64,000 nucleotides of DNA from UBA4416 sp040386075 (GCA_040386075.1 JAZKGE010000032.1:1-64000), one strand, 5' to 3'; shown: positions 33,780-44,498, counted from the first letter of the stretch. A program made the numbers and translations. Notes: generated by a model not told the origin, from the letters alone.

Positions 33780-35771
33780 CTATCTTGGATATTCTATTCT
33801 TACATGGTAGATATTCATTAATCGCTTTTTGAATATTTTCTTGATCTGGTTAATATCCCTAAAAGTAATATCAGCATTCATGAATTGGTTTTCATTGATC
33901 TGATGGTTGATGATCTTATCCACCAATTCATCAATTGCAATAGCATCATATTTTTTTAAACTTCTCGACGAAGCTTCAACGCCATCGGCCATCATTAAAA
34001 TAGCTGTTTCTTTACTAAAGGGGATAGGGCCAGGATACCTGAACAGGTCTTCGTTAATGATCTCACCTTCATGCTCTTTTTTATAGTTATGCAAAAAATA
34101 GCGGGTAGTAGTTGTACCGTGATGAGTGCGAATAAAATCAATAACTGCTTCTGGCAACTTATTTTCTTTGGCAATTTCAACGCCTTTGATCACATGGCCA
34201 ATAATTATCTGCGCACTTTCTTCAGAAGAAAGATCCTCATGCGGACTCACTTCTCCAACCTGGTTCTCAGTAAAAAAACGAGGATTACTCATTTTTCCAA
34301 TATCATGATACATAGCACCGGTTCTCACCAACAAAGCATTGCCTCCTATCTTGTAACAAGCCTCTTCGGCCAGGTTAGCTACCTGAAGTGAATGCTGAAA
34401 AGTACCTGGAATTTTTTGAGAGAGCTGACGCAATAGTGGTGAATTCAGATCACACAATTCAAGTAAAGTAAAGTCAGATACAAAACCAAATAGCTTTTCG
34501 AATAAATAAATTAACGGAAACGAGAACAACACGCACACGCTGCTTAATAAAAATGGAATATAATTTTGAACGTCACTAATAGCCTGTGGTGTATTATTGA
34601 TCAGGTGATAAGCTCCAAATGCTGAAACATAAAACACAAAAGTAAGAAGAGCTGACACGAATAGTTTAGAGCGTTTCCCCATATCGGCCACACTAAAAAT
34701 AGTACCAATGCCGGCAATTAATTGTATGAATACAAATTCAAATTTATCGGGAGTGAAAAATGCGCAGATTAAAATAATGTTTAAAAAATTAAATAATGAT
34801 GTTCTACTATCAAAGAACACACGTATTAAAATAGGAACCAAACAAAATGGAACAGCGTACACGTAATTGACATTGTATTTAGCTACAATACTTGTTACTA
34901 AAATGATCAACAGAATGACCATAAAAATAAAAGTTACCTGTGTGTTTTGACTGAAAATGGCTTTTCTGAAGAAGGCCAGAAATAACATCATGATCCCAAG
35001 AACCAATACACAGGCTAAAAACTGCCCGGTAATGATGGACCATAATGGAGCCTGTGTTTCCTGTTCAATTAATGCCTGATTATAACTTTTTAAGATCTGA
35101 TCCTTTTCTTCACTTACAACGTCGTTTTTATGAAGCAACACTTCTCCCTTTTCAACTTTTGATTTATAGATGTAGTTTGTTTCAGGTTCTTCGGTTGCCA
35201 TTTCATTGGATAAGATCTCATCATAAACAACATTTGGTTTTATAAGAGATATAATTCTTTCCGTGAGAGATTCGTTTTTAAGACTTTGCGACAAGGATGC
35301 TTTGAGTTTTTCTGCGTCAAATAATTTTTTTTTGGAAATTAACATAACCTCATTATTATCTACTACATAAATTGCTGAGTCCTGATCGAAATTTTTTTGC
35401 TCATGAAAACAGATGCCAACTTTAAATATGCTATCTAAAATTAATTTTACGGAGGTTTGTTTTTCACCTTGTAGTTCGGGCATTTTTGATAACAGATTAT
35501 CAATGTTGAAGGCAGTTTTTTTAAAATAAGAAATTTGTTTTTTTGACTCCTTTTTTTCCAATGCCATTTCATCATTTGTTTTTTTGACCAGAAAATCAAA
35601 AGGAGCGATCAGATCACTGTTTAACCAAACATCTCCTACACTAAGATTGTTTGTTTGTAAGGAAGTGTTTTTGGGTAGCAGATATGTACATACTATTACA
35701 CAAAACACAAACACGATGCCTTTGTACCAAAGCGCATGTTTATCGCGTATTTTTGTAAATAAGATGTTCAC
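33780..35771 (-). CDS. PgpH-like 7TM-HD cyclic-di-AMP phosphodiesterase
   Basis: 663 residues. One N-terminal membrane helix (about 18-32), an extracytoplasmic 7TMR-HDED domain (about 40-245), seven membrane helices (about 250-430) and a cytoplasmic HD domain (about 455-630) with His460, His489-Asp490 (MYHDIGKM), His526 and His550-His551. This arrangement defines the PgpH family, which hydrolyses c-di-AMP to pApA in Listeria and relatives; it controls osmolyte and cell-wall balance. No diadenylate cyclase gene is in the window. The gene stands 82 bases downstream of the type B exoprotein gene. Confidence 0.92.
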   Translation of the reverse strand: MNILFTKIRDKHALWYKGIVFVFCVIVCTYLLPKNTSLQTNNLSVGDVWLNSDLIAPFDFLVKKTNDEMALEKKESKKQISYFKKTAFNIDNLLSKMPELQGEKQTSVKLILDSIFKVGICFHEQKNFDQDSAIYVVDNNEVMLISKKKLFDAEKLKASLSQSLKNESLTERIISLIKPNVVYDEILSNEMATEEPETNYIYKSKVEKGEVLLHKNDVVSEEKDQILKSYNQALIEQETQAPLWSIITGQFLACVLVLGIMMLFLAFFRKAIFSQNTQVTFIFMVILLIILVTSIVAKYNVNYVYAVPFCLVPILIRVFFDSRTSLFNFLNIILICAFFTPDKFEFVFIQLIAGIGTIFSVADMGKRSKLFVSALLTFVFYVSAFGAYHLINNTPQAISDVQNYIPFLLSSVCVLFSFPLIYLFEKLFGFVSDFTLLELCDLNSPLLRQLSQKIPGTFQHSLQVANLAEEACYKIGGNALLVRTGAMYHDIGKMSNPRFFTENQVGEVSPHEDLSSEESAQIIIGHVIKGVEIAKENKLPEAVIDFIRTHHGTTTTRYFLHNYKKEHEGEIINEDLFRYPGPIPFSKETAILMMADGVEASSRSLKKYDAIAIDELVDKIINHQINENQFMNADITFRDINQIKKIFKKRLMNIYHVRIEYPR

Positions 35772-35853
35772 CTAACAAAAGAAAGTAAAAATTTGAAATG
35801 AAATCTGAAAAGTAATAAGGATTATGAACAACTATCTATTAATTTAATCGAGC

Positions 35854-38598
35854 TTATCTTACCAGTGTCACATGCCCTACATGAGATTCGTTTGATTTGG
35901 ATACAATGTTTCTAAATTCACATTTCCACACGTAAACATCATCTGTACACGGCTTGTTTTTGTAAGTGCCATTCCATCCAGCTTCGGGATCGTTTGTTTT
36001 ATAGATCATTTCTCCCCATCTGTCAAATATCATAAAGGTATAATCCTCAACACCGATAGCTATCGGTTTAAAGATATCATTCAAATTATCCTTATTTCCG
36101 GGAGTAAATGCGTTCGGGATCCAGAATCTGAATTCAGGAAGCACTCTGATAAGTAGTCGCGCCGTGTTCGGACAGGCATACGTATTAATAAGAGTTTGGG
36201 TAACATAATAATCGCCCCAGGTTGCGTATGTATGTATGGGATTAATATCAGACGAACCCGATCCATCAGCAAAATCATAATACCAACTCACCACGTTTGA
36301 GGTTGGTGAAGTGTTGGTAAAGAATATATCCGGATCAAAGATCGTTGTTACCATTGGCGTGGCTGTAAAACTGGCTACCGGCGAAGGATTAACAGTAATG
36401 CTGGATACAGAAATGGTTTGACTGCTATCGATGCACTTACTGGTTGTTTTTATGGTGAGGGTATAGTCATATGTGCCCGGAGGACTGAATATATGTGTAG
36501 GATTTTGAAGGGTTGAAATGCTTCCATCGCTGAAACTCCATAAATACTCCAGACCAGAGGCAGAAGTACTTACGTCTAAAAATGAAACAGACATAGGATC
36601 ACATCCAACAGCAGTAACAGGACTAATTGCTGCAACCGGATTTTCATAAAGCTCAATTATTTTTGTGATAGTATCCGAACAACTATTATCTACCGCAATA
36701 AGTGTAACCGGATATAAGCCAGGGTCGCTATAGGTCACATTTGGCACAGCGTGGTTATTTGAAAATTGAGTAGAGGCGTTAGAGCCAAATGTCCACGATA
36801 TAACACCTCCGGCACCTATTTGCTGAGAATTGTCTGTAAAGGAAAAATTATGATTATTGAAGCACATACCCGAAGCGGATACATAATTAAAATCTGCAAT
36901 TGGTGTAGTAGTAACACTTATGCTGTTAGCCGCAATGATGTTGCTGGTGTCTATACAGTTCTGGTTAGTACTGATGGATAATGAGAAACCATAGATCCCC
37001 GCCGGAGAGAATACATGTGTAGGATTTAGCGCAGTAGAAGTTGTACCATCACTAAAGGTCCAAAGGATCGTCATGGGTGTTCCTGCCGTGCTGGTATTTG
37101 TAAACGTCACTATCAATGGATCACAACCAACACTTGGAAAGGTTCCTATGGAAGCGTTAGGACTTTGCCACACCTCAATAGTTGCTGTAGCAGAGGCAGT
37201 ACATCCATTCTCGTTTACTGTAAATACAACCGGATACTGCCCGGGTGTATTAAATACAACATTACTGACAGAAGGTGTATTGGCACTTTGTGGTGTGGCA
37301 TTTGCCCCAAAGTTCCAGTTAAAAGTACCACTTCCCTGATAAGTACCGCCACCGTTAAAGTTAAAATGATTACCTATAAAACACTGAGAACTTGGTGCTA
37401 AGTAATCAGGAGATAATAAAGGAGCTACATTAAAAACTTCGTAAGTAGTATCCGCACAAAGGCTGCCAGGATTGGCAATTAATGTCACAGTATATATCCC
37501 TGGACTAGGAAAGGTATAATTTGGCTCATCAATGTTGGAAGTGTCGGCTGTTGTTAATGTATCGCCAAAATCCCAATGAAAAGAGGTGGCGTTAGGGGAA
37601 CTCCCATTTTCGTAAGAAATGGTAAAACCGTTACAGAAGCCTGTACCCTGACCATTGTTGGTAGATATTTGAGAAATGACATCAGCGGTAACTAAAAATG
37701 GGCAGGGAATAACATTGAACTGAAAATCACGGTGGTGAACCCCTATCAGTTGCCCGTTGCGATATTCACTCACACATACACCCACCACCCATTGTCCCTG
37801 CATGTTTGGAACACCATCTAAAAAACCAGTCGTGGGGTTAATATTAATTGCCGGGCTTGATGACATTGGGTAGGAAGAAGAAAAGGGAGCAGCAAACGGA
37901 ACGCTTACATAGGGTGGGGGAGTATTTGTTGAAGGGCAATTCGAGGGTGGACTTGAACACTGGGGACCTGGAAAAGGAGTAGTTCCTACAACCGGACAAC
38001 AACCATCTAATCCATTAAAAGGCGTACATAAACTATAAACCAGTGAATCGCCATCAGGATCTGTGGCTACGTGATCAAATGCAATGGGTGTATTCTGACA
38101 TATGTAAATTGGCGGCCGATAAGTAAAGCGAGGGCTACTGTTTACTGCTACAACTTCAGGACCCGGAATATGTTCCCAGTAGGTTGCACCTATCCCGCCC
38201 GGGTTAATAAGATTTAAAATCGTATTATTTCTACAACAGCGCTGATATGTAATATAATAACCACCCATTAAAGGTGGCAAGTGTACTGTTGTTTGATAGA
38301 TCGCCTCTTCAACACAGGCATTTCCTGCAGTTGTAGGTGCACAGGGGCTGTTATTGGTTGGGGGAACAGTTATAACAGATATAGGAGATACCTGCATGGT
38401 TGTTACAGGGTTGCCAAACATATCAAAAATGGTAAAAAATGCAGGATCATCAAAACCAGGAACACCATTTAAACAATCCCTGTATACCTTCATGTGTATG
38501 AGGTAATTATCTCCCCCAAGATTATCATAGTATATCTCACCGCCAACAATATGGGTTGCATCTGCCGGTTTAAAAAACAGCATGAAAAGTAAGAGCAA
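35854..38598 (-). CDS. PKD-repeat exoprotein with T9SS type B (gliding-motility-like) C-terminus
   Basis: 914 residues if started at TTG 38598. The N-terminus LLLLFMLFFKPADA is the core of a signal peptide, but from that TTG it lacks basic residues; the in-frame codons upstream to 38625 encode IIIARFKTY, which would complete it, so a rare ATT/ATC/ATA start is possible. An N-terminal domain (THIVGGEIYYD..., about 15-290) is followed by six PKD-like repeats with WxFxD/G cores (about 330-800). The last 90 residues (FWIPNAFTPGNKDNLNDIF...IFDRWGEMIY) are the type B sorting domain. Likely a large adhesin or surface filament. Twenty-six bases follow the upstream type B gene: one operon. Confidence 0.87.
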   Translation of the reverse strand: MLLLFMLFFKPADATHIVGGEIYYDNLGGDNYLIHMKVYRDCLNGVPGFDDPAFFTIFDMFGNPVTTMQVSPISVITVPPTNNSPCAPTTAGNACVEEAIYQTTVHLPPLMGGYYITYQRCCRNNTILNLINPGGIGATYWEHIPGPEVVAVNSSPRFTYRPPIYICQNTPIAFDHVATDPDGDSLVYSLCTPFNGLDGCCPVVGTTPFPGPQCSSPPSNCPSTNTPPPYVSVPFAAPFSSSYPMSSSPAININPTTGFLDGVPNMQGQWVVGVCVSEYRNGQLIGVHHRDFQFNVIPCPFLVTADVISQISTNNGQGTGFCNGFTISYENGSSPNATSFHWDFGDTLTTADTSNIDEPNYTFPSPGIYTVTLIANPGSLCADTTYEVFNVAPLLSPDYLAPSSQCFIGNHFNFNGGGTYQGSGTFNWNFGANATPQSANTPSVSNVVFNTPGQYPVVFTVNENGCTASATATIEVWQSPNASIGTFPSVGCDPLIVTFTNTSTAGTPMTILWTFSDGTTSTALNPTHVFSPAGIYGFSLSISTNQNCIDTSNIIAANSISVTTTPIADFNYVSASGMCFNNHNFSFTDNSQQIGAGGVISWTFGSNASTQFSNNHAVPNVTYSDPGLYPVTLIAVDNSCSDTITKIIELYENPVAAISPVTAVGCDPMSVSFLDVSTSASGLEYLWSFSDGSISTLQNPTHIFSPPGTYDYTLTIKTTSKCIDSSQTISVSSITVNPSPVASFTATPMVTTIFDPDIFFTNTSPTSNVVSWYYDFADGSGSSDINPIHTYATWGDYYVTQTLINTYACPNTARLLIRVLPEFRFWIPNAFTPGNKDNLNDIFKPIAIGVEDYTFMIFDRWGEMIYKTNDPEAGWNGTYKNKPCTDDVYVWKCEFRNIVSKSNESHVGHVTLVR

Positions 38599-38624
38599 AT
38601 ATGTTTTAAAACGTGCTATGATAA

Positions 38625-41600
38625 TTAATCTTTAAAAACCTGAAAAAATCCGTTAAACTTTCTTCCGTCACTCACATTTACAATATAAAAATAGGTCCCA
38701 TCGCTTACATCAGGAGCCCAATCATTTTTATAATCATCACTATTATAAATTTTATTTCCCCATCTGTTAAATACGGTTAAGCTTGAACCCGGAAAATTTT
38801 CCAGCCCATTAATTCTAAAGAAATCATTAACGCCGTCTCCGTTAGGTGTTACAACGTTAGGAATTATAATATTGCAATCCACAGTGTTAATGTCAATTGC
38901 CAATGTATCTGAATATAAACATTGATCTGTCACAACAATAGTATAAGAGCCAGTACTAGGAATGTTGCTTTGAGTAAAATAATATATATTGTTAAGCGTG
39001 TCAAATGGTATGATGCCGCCTCCTGGAATTAACCAATTTATAATATACGGCGTATTACCTCCTTCTGCCCTTACAATAATTGATTTTATCGAATCCAAAC
39101 AAAATATTATTGGAGAAGTATTGAGAATTTGTGGCGTCGCCGTTATAAGACTAGGAGTAAAGACAGAACTGCTTGTACATGTTGGTATACTTGAAGCAAC
39201 AACAGTATATGAAGTATTTCCAATTGGTGACACTACAATGGAATTAGTTGTTGGACCGTTACTCCATGTATAACTGCTAGCACCACTCGCAGTAACTGTG
39301 GTCGTTTGTCCGGCACAGTAAGGTGTTCCCGTAACTGTTAAAGTTGGCGGAAGCAAAACGCTTACTGTAAAAGAGGCTGTATTTGTGCATGTACCTATTA
39401 CGGAAGTTAAATTATACATGGTAGTTACGCTTGGGCTTACAGAAACAGAAGACGTTGATGCTCCTGTACTCCAGCTATAAAGTGTGCCACCCGTGGCAGA
39501 GAGGATGGAGTTTTGACCGATACAGATACTATCGTTGCCTGTAATGAAAATTGGCTGCCCTATAACCGTTACAGTTACTACTGCAGAAGTTGTACATGAA
39601 CCAACTGAACCTGCAACAGTATAATTTGTTGTGCTAGCAGGGTTTACGGTAGTTGAGAAAGAAGTTGAACCTGTTGTCCATGTATAACTTAATGCGCCCG
39701 AAGCAGATAAGACAGCGGAATCGCCTGCACATATAAGAGGATTTGGAGGACTTACCGAAATGGTTGGAGTTGGAATAACGGTTACTGTGTATACGGCCAT
39801 ATTCGTACAAGTTGCAACTATGCCTGTAACCGTATAAGTTGTATTTACTAAAGGAGCTACAGTTGTAGTATTAGTAAGAGATCCTGTACTCCAGGAATAA
39901 AACGTAGCCCCAAAAGCGGTAAGCGTGGTGCTTTGCCCAGGGCAAGTAACACTGCCGGCAATCGCAATATTTGGTATTGATGATACACTTACTGTATATA
40001 CAGCCATATTTGTACAAGAGGCAGCAACAGATGTAACCGTATATGATGTATTTACTGTTGGAGTTACCACAATGGTATTAGTAGTTGTACCATTGTCCCA
40101 AGTGTACGTAGCACCTCCAGATGCGGTTAGTGTGGCACTCTGTCCAATACAGATATTATTATTACCTGTAATGGAAATAGCCTGGCCAACAACAGTTACA
40201 GTTGCGACAGCCGAATTAGAGCAGGTGCCAATTGAACCAGCTACTGTATAATTTGTGGTTGTTGTGGGAGTAACTGTTATAGAGCTTGTTGTGGCTCCGG
40301 TACTCCAGCTGTATGTAGATGCTCCTGAAGCAAACAAAATGCCAGGGTTACCTGCACATAAAATAGTATCGTTTACAGTAACTGTTGGTATTGCAACCGG
40401 AGTAACCGTGATTTGTTTGGTGACCGGTTTATTGCAAATATCGTTTACGGTTATTGTAAATATGGTGGTAGCGTTTATTGGCCCAGTGTTTAATGTAGGA
40501 GTATTAACAGCAGGAGATGTTATCGAATAAGTATAAGTTGGATAGCCGAAACTCGGCGACGCATTTAAAATCGTAGAGTTACCACTACATAATATCACAT
40601 CGTTTTGGCCAATAGAAATGGGAGTATAATCTTTAATATATAGATTAAATTTTACAGAGTTGGACGATAAACAAGAGAGTGTGTTAGTAATAAAACTCGA
40701 CATTTCAAATCTGAGGGTATCTGTTCCTTCAGTAACATTATCCTGTAGCGCAGCAATGTTACAAAATTTGATCGTATCCTGACCGGCAGCAAAATGTAAT
40801 GTGCTTGGCCACGTGAAGCCGGGGTTTCCGTTTTGGATATAATCTGTGCCTAACAATGCGTTTCCACTTACCTGTAAATTAAATGAATCTGCATTTGCCA
40901 CATTTCCATTTCTAATAAAATAAGCGCAATAGGTATTACAATCTTCCACTAAAATAGAATCAGGAATGCTAGAGTTTGAATTAATAGTATAAACATTTAA
41001 AGGAGGAATACTGCTAAAAGAGCCAGCTTCTAAAAACACACCTGAATCATATGATCCATCACCGGCATCAGCAATAGCTATTTTTATATGATAGGTTTCG
41101 CCACATACGACTTTTTGCTTAGCTGTTAAAACAACAGTTAGCCCGTCATATACACAATAAACAGAGCCACCATCGTTATCACGATAATAAGTACAGTTAG
41201 AACAAGGGCCACTAGACGCGCCGGCAGAATTTCCGTTATTCACATTATTAATGGTAATAGGCGTTGAAGTTCCTGGGATCAACGCAATATTTGTAGCAGC
41301 AAACGGAGTAGAGACACCTGTTAAAATAAATGCAAAAACATCATTAAAACTTGAGTTAACAAAATCATTGTATTCTTCCGAACCAAAAACATATCTGAAT
41401 CTTACTGTATCTGATTGCGGTACAAAATCAAACTCTAACACAGCTGCATCTTGAGTTCCGGCCGTTGTAAAGGCATTCAGTGCAGCATCGCCAGGCTGGT
41501 TTTGATCAACGCTTTGGAAAACATTACTAGGACCATCCGGTCCCTCCTCTGTGGTAATCTTACCGTTTGAACCCGTTGTTAAATAAACACCTTGGTTCAA

Positions 41601-41804
41601 ACCCAAATTTGTGACTGCTGGCGCTGTAAAACTGGCGATCATTCTTGGCAAACCGGTAAATGTAATGTTACTGGCTGTAACTCCACCTCCAAGTAATACG
41701 TTCTGAACATATTGGGTCGGTGTCATTGTTGAAGTTGTAATTTGTGATTTCAACTGATTCGTAAAAAGAAGAATCAAGGCGGTAAATGCATATAGTTGTC
41801 TCAT
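38625..41804 (-). CDS. Choice-of-anchor L exoprotein with Ig-like repeats and T9SS type B C-terminus
   Basis: 1059 residues from ATG 41804 (MRQLYAFTALILLFTNQLKSQ), a complete signal peptide; eight codons upstream from a TTG are open but unlikely. Residues about 20-270 match the choice-of-anchor L domain (YVQNVLLGGGVTASNITFTG; FRYVFGSEEYNDF). A Calx-beta-like strand region (about 285-400) leads to six clear and one worn Ig-like repeats of about 75 residues (GQSATLTASGGATYTW type), the same unit as in the exoprotein at 3873. The gliding-motility-type C-terminal domain begins at IPNVVTPNGDGVNDFF. First gene of a two-gene type B cluster. Confidence 0.9.
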   Translation of the reverse strand: MRQLYAFTALILLFTNQLKSQITTSTMTPTQYVQNVLLGGGVTASNITFTGLPRMIASFTAPAVTNLGLNQGVYLTTGSNGKITTEEGPDGPSNVFQSVDQNQPGDAALNAFTTAGTQDAAVLEFDFVPQSDTVRFRYVFGSEEYNDFVNSSFNDVFAFILTGVSTPFAATNIALIPGTSTPITINNVNNGNSAGASSGPCSNCTYYRDNDGGSVYCVYDGLTVVLTAKQKVVCGETYHIKIAIADAGDGSYDSGVFLEAGSFSSIPPLNVYTINSNSSIPDSILVEDCNTYCAYFIRNGNVANADSFNLQVSGNALLGTDYIQNGNPGFTWPSTLHFAAGQDTIKFCNIAALQDNVTEGTDTLRFEMSSFITNTLSCLSSNSVKFNLYIKDYTPISIGQNDVILCSGNSTILNASPSFGYPTYTYSITSPAVNTPTLNTGPINATTIFTITVNDICNKPVTKQITVTPVAIPTVTVNDTILCAGNPGILFASGASTYSWSTGATTSSITVTPTTTTNYTVAGSIGTCSNSAVATVTVVGQAISITGNNNICIGQSATLTASGGATYTWDNGTTTNTIVVTPTVNTSYTVTSVAASCTNMAVYTVSVSSIPNIAIAGSVTCPGQSTTLTAFGATFYSWSTGSLTNTTTVAPLVNTTYTVTGIVATCTNMAVYTVTVIPTPTISVSPPNPLICAGDSAVLSASGALSYTWTTGSTSFSTTVNPASTTNYTVAGSVGSCTTSAVVTVTVIGQPIFITGNDSICIGQNSILSATGGTLYSWSTGASTSSVSVSPSVTTMYNLTSVIGTCTNTASFTVSVLLPPTLTVTGTPYCAGQTTTVTASGASSYTWSNGPTTNSIVVSPIGNTSYTVVASSIPTCTSSSVFTPSLITATPQILNTSPIIFCLDSIKSIIVRAEGGNTPYIINWLIPGGGIIPFDTLNNIYYFTQSNIPSTGSYTIVVTDQCLYSDTLAIDINTVDCNIIIPNVVTPNGDGVNDFFRINGLENFPGSSLTVFNRWGNKIYNSDDYKNDWAPDVSDGTYFYIVNVSDGRKFNGFFQVFKD

Positions 41805-41904
41805 GTTATAAAAATATGCTATAAACAACTAATTAACAATTTTTTCAATCATTCAAATAGCCTTTTAAATAAAAAAAGTACATTAGTACCAAAATTCTAC
41901 AATA

Positions 41905-43290
41905 ATGGAACGAAATCAGATCCAAAACTACTTGAATAGCAATAAAGACAGGTTCTTGAACGAACTTTTAGATTTGTTAAAAATACCATCGATCAGTGCT
42001 AAACCTGAGCATAAATCAGATATGGAACGAACAGCGGAAGCTGTAAAACAGCGATTGATAGAGGCTGGAGCAGATAGCGTTGAAATTTGCCAAACAAAAG
42101 GGCATCCTGTAGTATATGGCGAAAAGATCATTGATCCTGCAAAACCTACGGTAATTGTATACGGGCATTATGATGTGCAGCCTGCTGAGCCGTTGGACTT
42201 GTGGCATTCTCCTCCTTTTGAACCTGTGATCAAAAAAACAGATATCCATCCGGAAGGTGCCATCTTTGCGCGTGGAAGTTGTGATGATAAAGGCCAAATG
42301 TACATGCATGTGAAGGCTTTTGAAACCATGATGAAGACAAACACGCTGCCCTGCAATGTGAAGTTCATGATCGAAGGCGAGGAAGAAGTTGGCTCACCAA
42401 ACCTGGGCCCATGGATCATAGCAAACAAAGAAAAATTGAAAGGCGACATCATTTTAATTTCAGATACTTCAATTATAGCTAACGATATTCCAAGCATTGA
42501 TAGTGGTTTAAGAGGTCTAGCATATATGGAAGTAGAAGTGACTGGTCCTAACAGAGATTTGCATAGCGGCGTGTACGGCGGAGCAGTTGCCAATCCTATC
42601 AATATTTTATGTAAACTGATCGCATCTTGTCACGATGAAAACAATCACATTACTGTTCCAGGATTTTATGATAAAGTACAAGAGTTAAGCACAGCCGAAA
42701 GAACAGAAATGGCAAAAGCGCCGTTTGAACTCGAGAACTTTAAGAAAGATCTTAATATTGCCGAAGAACGTGGTGAGAAGGGATATAGTACAAACGAAAG
42801 AACGGGGATTCGTCCTACGTTAGATGTAAATGGTATCTGGGGAGGTTACACTGGCGAAGGCGCTAAAACTGTGTTGCCATCTAAAGCATTTGCTAAAATT
42901 TCGATGAGGTTGGTTCCGGATCAAAATTCAACTGAAATCAGCAATTTATTCATTAAACATTTTGAAACTATTGCGCCTAAATCAGTGAAAGTAAAAGTAA
43001 CGGCGCATCACGGTGGAGAGCCTGTTGTGGTGCCAACCGACTCTAAAGGGTTTTTGGCAGCAAGTAAAGCCATGGAAGAAACCTATGGTAAAAAGCCGGT
43101 ACCAACACGCAGTGGCGGGAGCATCCCTATTGTAGCGTTATTTAAAAAAGAATTGGGATTGGATAGTATTTTATTTGGTTTTGGATTAGATAGTGATGGC
43201 CTGCATTCGCCAAATGAACATTACGGGTTATTTAATTATTACAAAGGTATTGAAACCATTCCTTTGTTCTATAAATACTTTACCGCATAG
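41905..43290 (+). CDS. M20-family dipeptidase
   Basis: 461 residues, cytoplasmic. Zinc ligands of the M20 family: His88 and Asp90 (YGHYDVQPAEP), the bridging Asp127 (GSCDDKG), the catalytic and metal Glu160 region (EGEEEVGS), Asp187 (SDTS) and a C-terminal His (LHSPNEH). The insert lid domain starts about residue 200. The overall pattern is that of the dipeptidase branch (CNDP-like), which splits dipeptides. It leads a pair with the flavoprotein gene two bases downstream. Confidence 0.93.
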   Translation: MERNQIQNYLNSNKDRFLNELLDLLKIPSISAKPEHKSDMERTAEAVKQRLIEAGADSVEICQTKGHPVVYGEKIIDPAKPTVIVYGHYDVQPAEPLDLWHSPPFEPVIKKTDIHPEGAIFARGSCDDKGQMYMHVKAFETMMKTNTLPCNVKFMIEGEEEVGSPNLGPWIIANKEKLKGDIILISDTSIIANDIPSIDSGLRGLAYMEVEVTGPNRDLHSGVYGGAVANPINILCKLIASCHDENNHITVPGFYDKVQELSTAERTEMAKAPFELENFKKDLNIAEERGEKGYSTNERTGIRPTLDVNGIWGGYTGEGAKTVLPSKAFAKISMRLVPDQNSTEISNLFIKHFETIAPKSVKVKVTAHHGGEPVVVPTDSKGFLAASKAMEETYGKKPVPTRSGGSIPIVALFKKELGLDSILFGFGLDSDGLHSPNEHYGLFNYYKGIETIPLFYKYFTA

Positions 43291-43292
43291 TT

Positions 43293-44498
43293 TTGTCAAA
43301 AAAAAACATAACAATAATAGGTGGCGGGCCAGCATCATTGATGCTGGCTTGTTCGTTAGATGCCAATAAATTCAACATCTCTATCTATGAAAAGAATACT
43401 GCGCTTTGCCGTAAATTTTTAGTCGCAGGAAAAGGAGGTTTTAATTTAACCCATTCAGAAGAGCTGCCTCAGTTTTCAGACCGTTATTATCCTCAGAAAT
43501 TCATGTTACCTTTTTTGGAACATTTTTCTAATTCCGACTTTAGAAATTGGCTAAAAGAAATAGGTGTTGAAACTTATGTAGGCACCAGTAAACGTGTATT
43601 CCCTATAAAAGGAATAAAGCCGATTGAGGTATTAAAACAGATAGAAAAGCAACTAGAGGAAAACAACGTTTCTGTTTTTTATGATCATACCTGGCAGGGT
43701 TGGAAAAACAAAGAACTGATGTTTTCTCACAATAGTAGTTTAAAAAACATTAAAACAGATATCACTGTTTTTGCGCTAGGTGGTGCAAGTTGGAAAGTAA
43801 CAGGTAGCAGTGGTGATTGGGGAAAATATTTTAATGAAAAGAAGATCGAAGTACAGCCTTTTTATCCCTCAAATTGCTCTTATAAAGTTGATTGGCCTGA
43901 TGTTTTTATCAAATCAAATCACGGACAAGCTTTAAAAAATTGTGAATTTAGTTGCGGACAAATCACACGAAAAGGTGAAGCTGTAATTACTAAGTTTGGT
44001 ATCGAAGGGAGCGGTATTTACCCGCTAAGCCCTGAAATAAGGAAACAGTTAATCGTTAATGGGTCAGCAGAAATTACCATTGACTTTAAGCCTGACCTGT
44101 TGTTAGGAGACATCAAAGATCGTTTAAATAACAAAGGAAGATCTTCTATCAAAGACGTTCTCGAAAAAAAGATCAACTTGTCATCTATTCAAACAGAGTT
44201 ATTAAAAATAGCCTCATCTAAAGAGGAATACAACGACATAAATATTTTAAGTCAGCTTATAAAATCATATCCATTAACAATAGTGGACTTTGCTCCAATT
44301 GACGAGGCTATTTCTACAGTGGGAGGAATTTCATTAGATGAGGTAAATGATAATTTGGAATTAAATAAACTTCCTGGTCATTATTGCATAGGAGAAATGC
44401 TCGATTGGGATGCACCAACAGGCGGGTACTTATTGCAAGCCTGTTTTAGTATGGGCAAGTTTTTAGCAAGTCGGTTAAACGCAAAACAGGTCAGTTAA
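43293..44498 (+). CDS. FAD-dependent oxidoreductase, HI0933 / PP_4765-like flavoprotein
   Basis: 401 residues from a TTG start, two bases after the dipeptidase stop. An N-terminal dinucleotide site GGGPAS (10-15) is followed by the family segment RKFLVAGKGGFNLTHSE and a C-terminal FAD region GGISLDEV...GEMLDWDAPTGGYLLQACFSMG. The HI0933-like family binds FAD; its substrate is unknown, and some members act on tRNA or are called aminoacetone oxidases. Its stop is directly adjacent to the stop of the convergent exoprotein gene. Confidence 0.88.
   Translation: MSKKNITIIGGGPASLMLACSLDANKFNISIYEKNTALCRKFLVAGKGGFNLTHSEELPQFSDRYYPQKFMLPFLEHFSNSDFRNWLKEIGVETYVGTSKRVFPIKGIKPIEVLKQIEKQLEENNVSVFYDHTWQGWKNKELMFSHNSSLKNIKTDITVFALGGASWKVTGSSGDWGKYFNEKKIEVQPFYPSNCSYKVDWPDVFIKSNHGQALKNCEFSCGQITRKGEAVITKFGIEGSGIYPLSPEIRKQLIVNGSAEITIDFKPDLLLGDIKDRLNNKGRSSIKDVLEKKINLSSIQTELLKIASSKEEYNDINILSQLIKSYPLTIVDFAPIDEAISTVGGISLDEVNDNLELNKLPGHYCIGEMLDWDAPTGGYLLQACFSMGKFLASRLNAKQVS

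Noticed and set aside
37073..40530. Plus-strand frames inside the two type B exoprotein genes
   Set aside because: They mirror repeat-rich minus-strand coding sequence and have no start context or recognisable domain.
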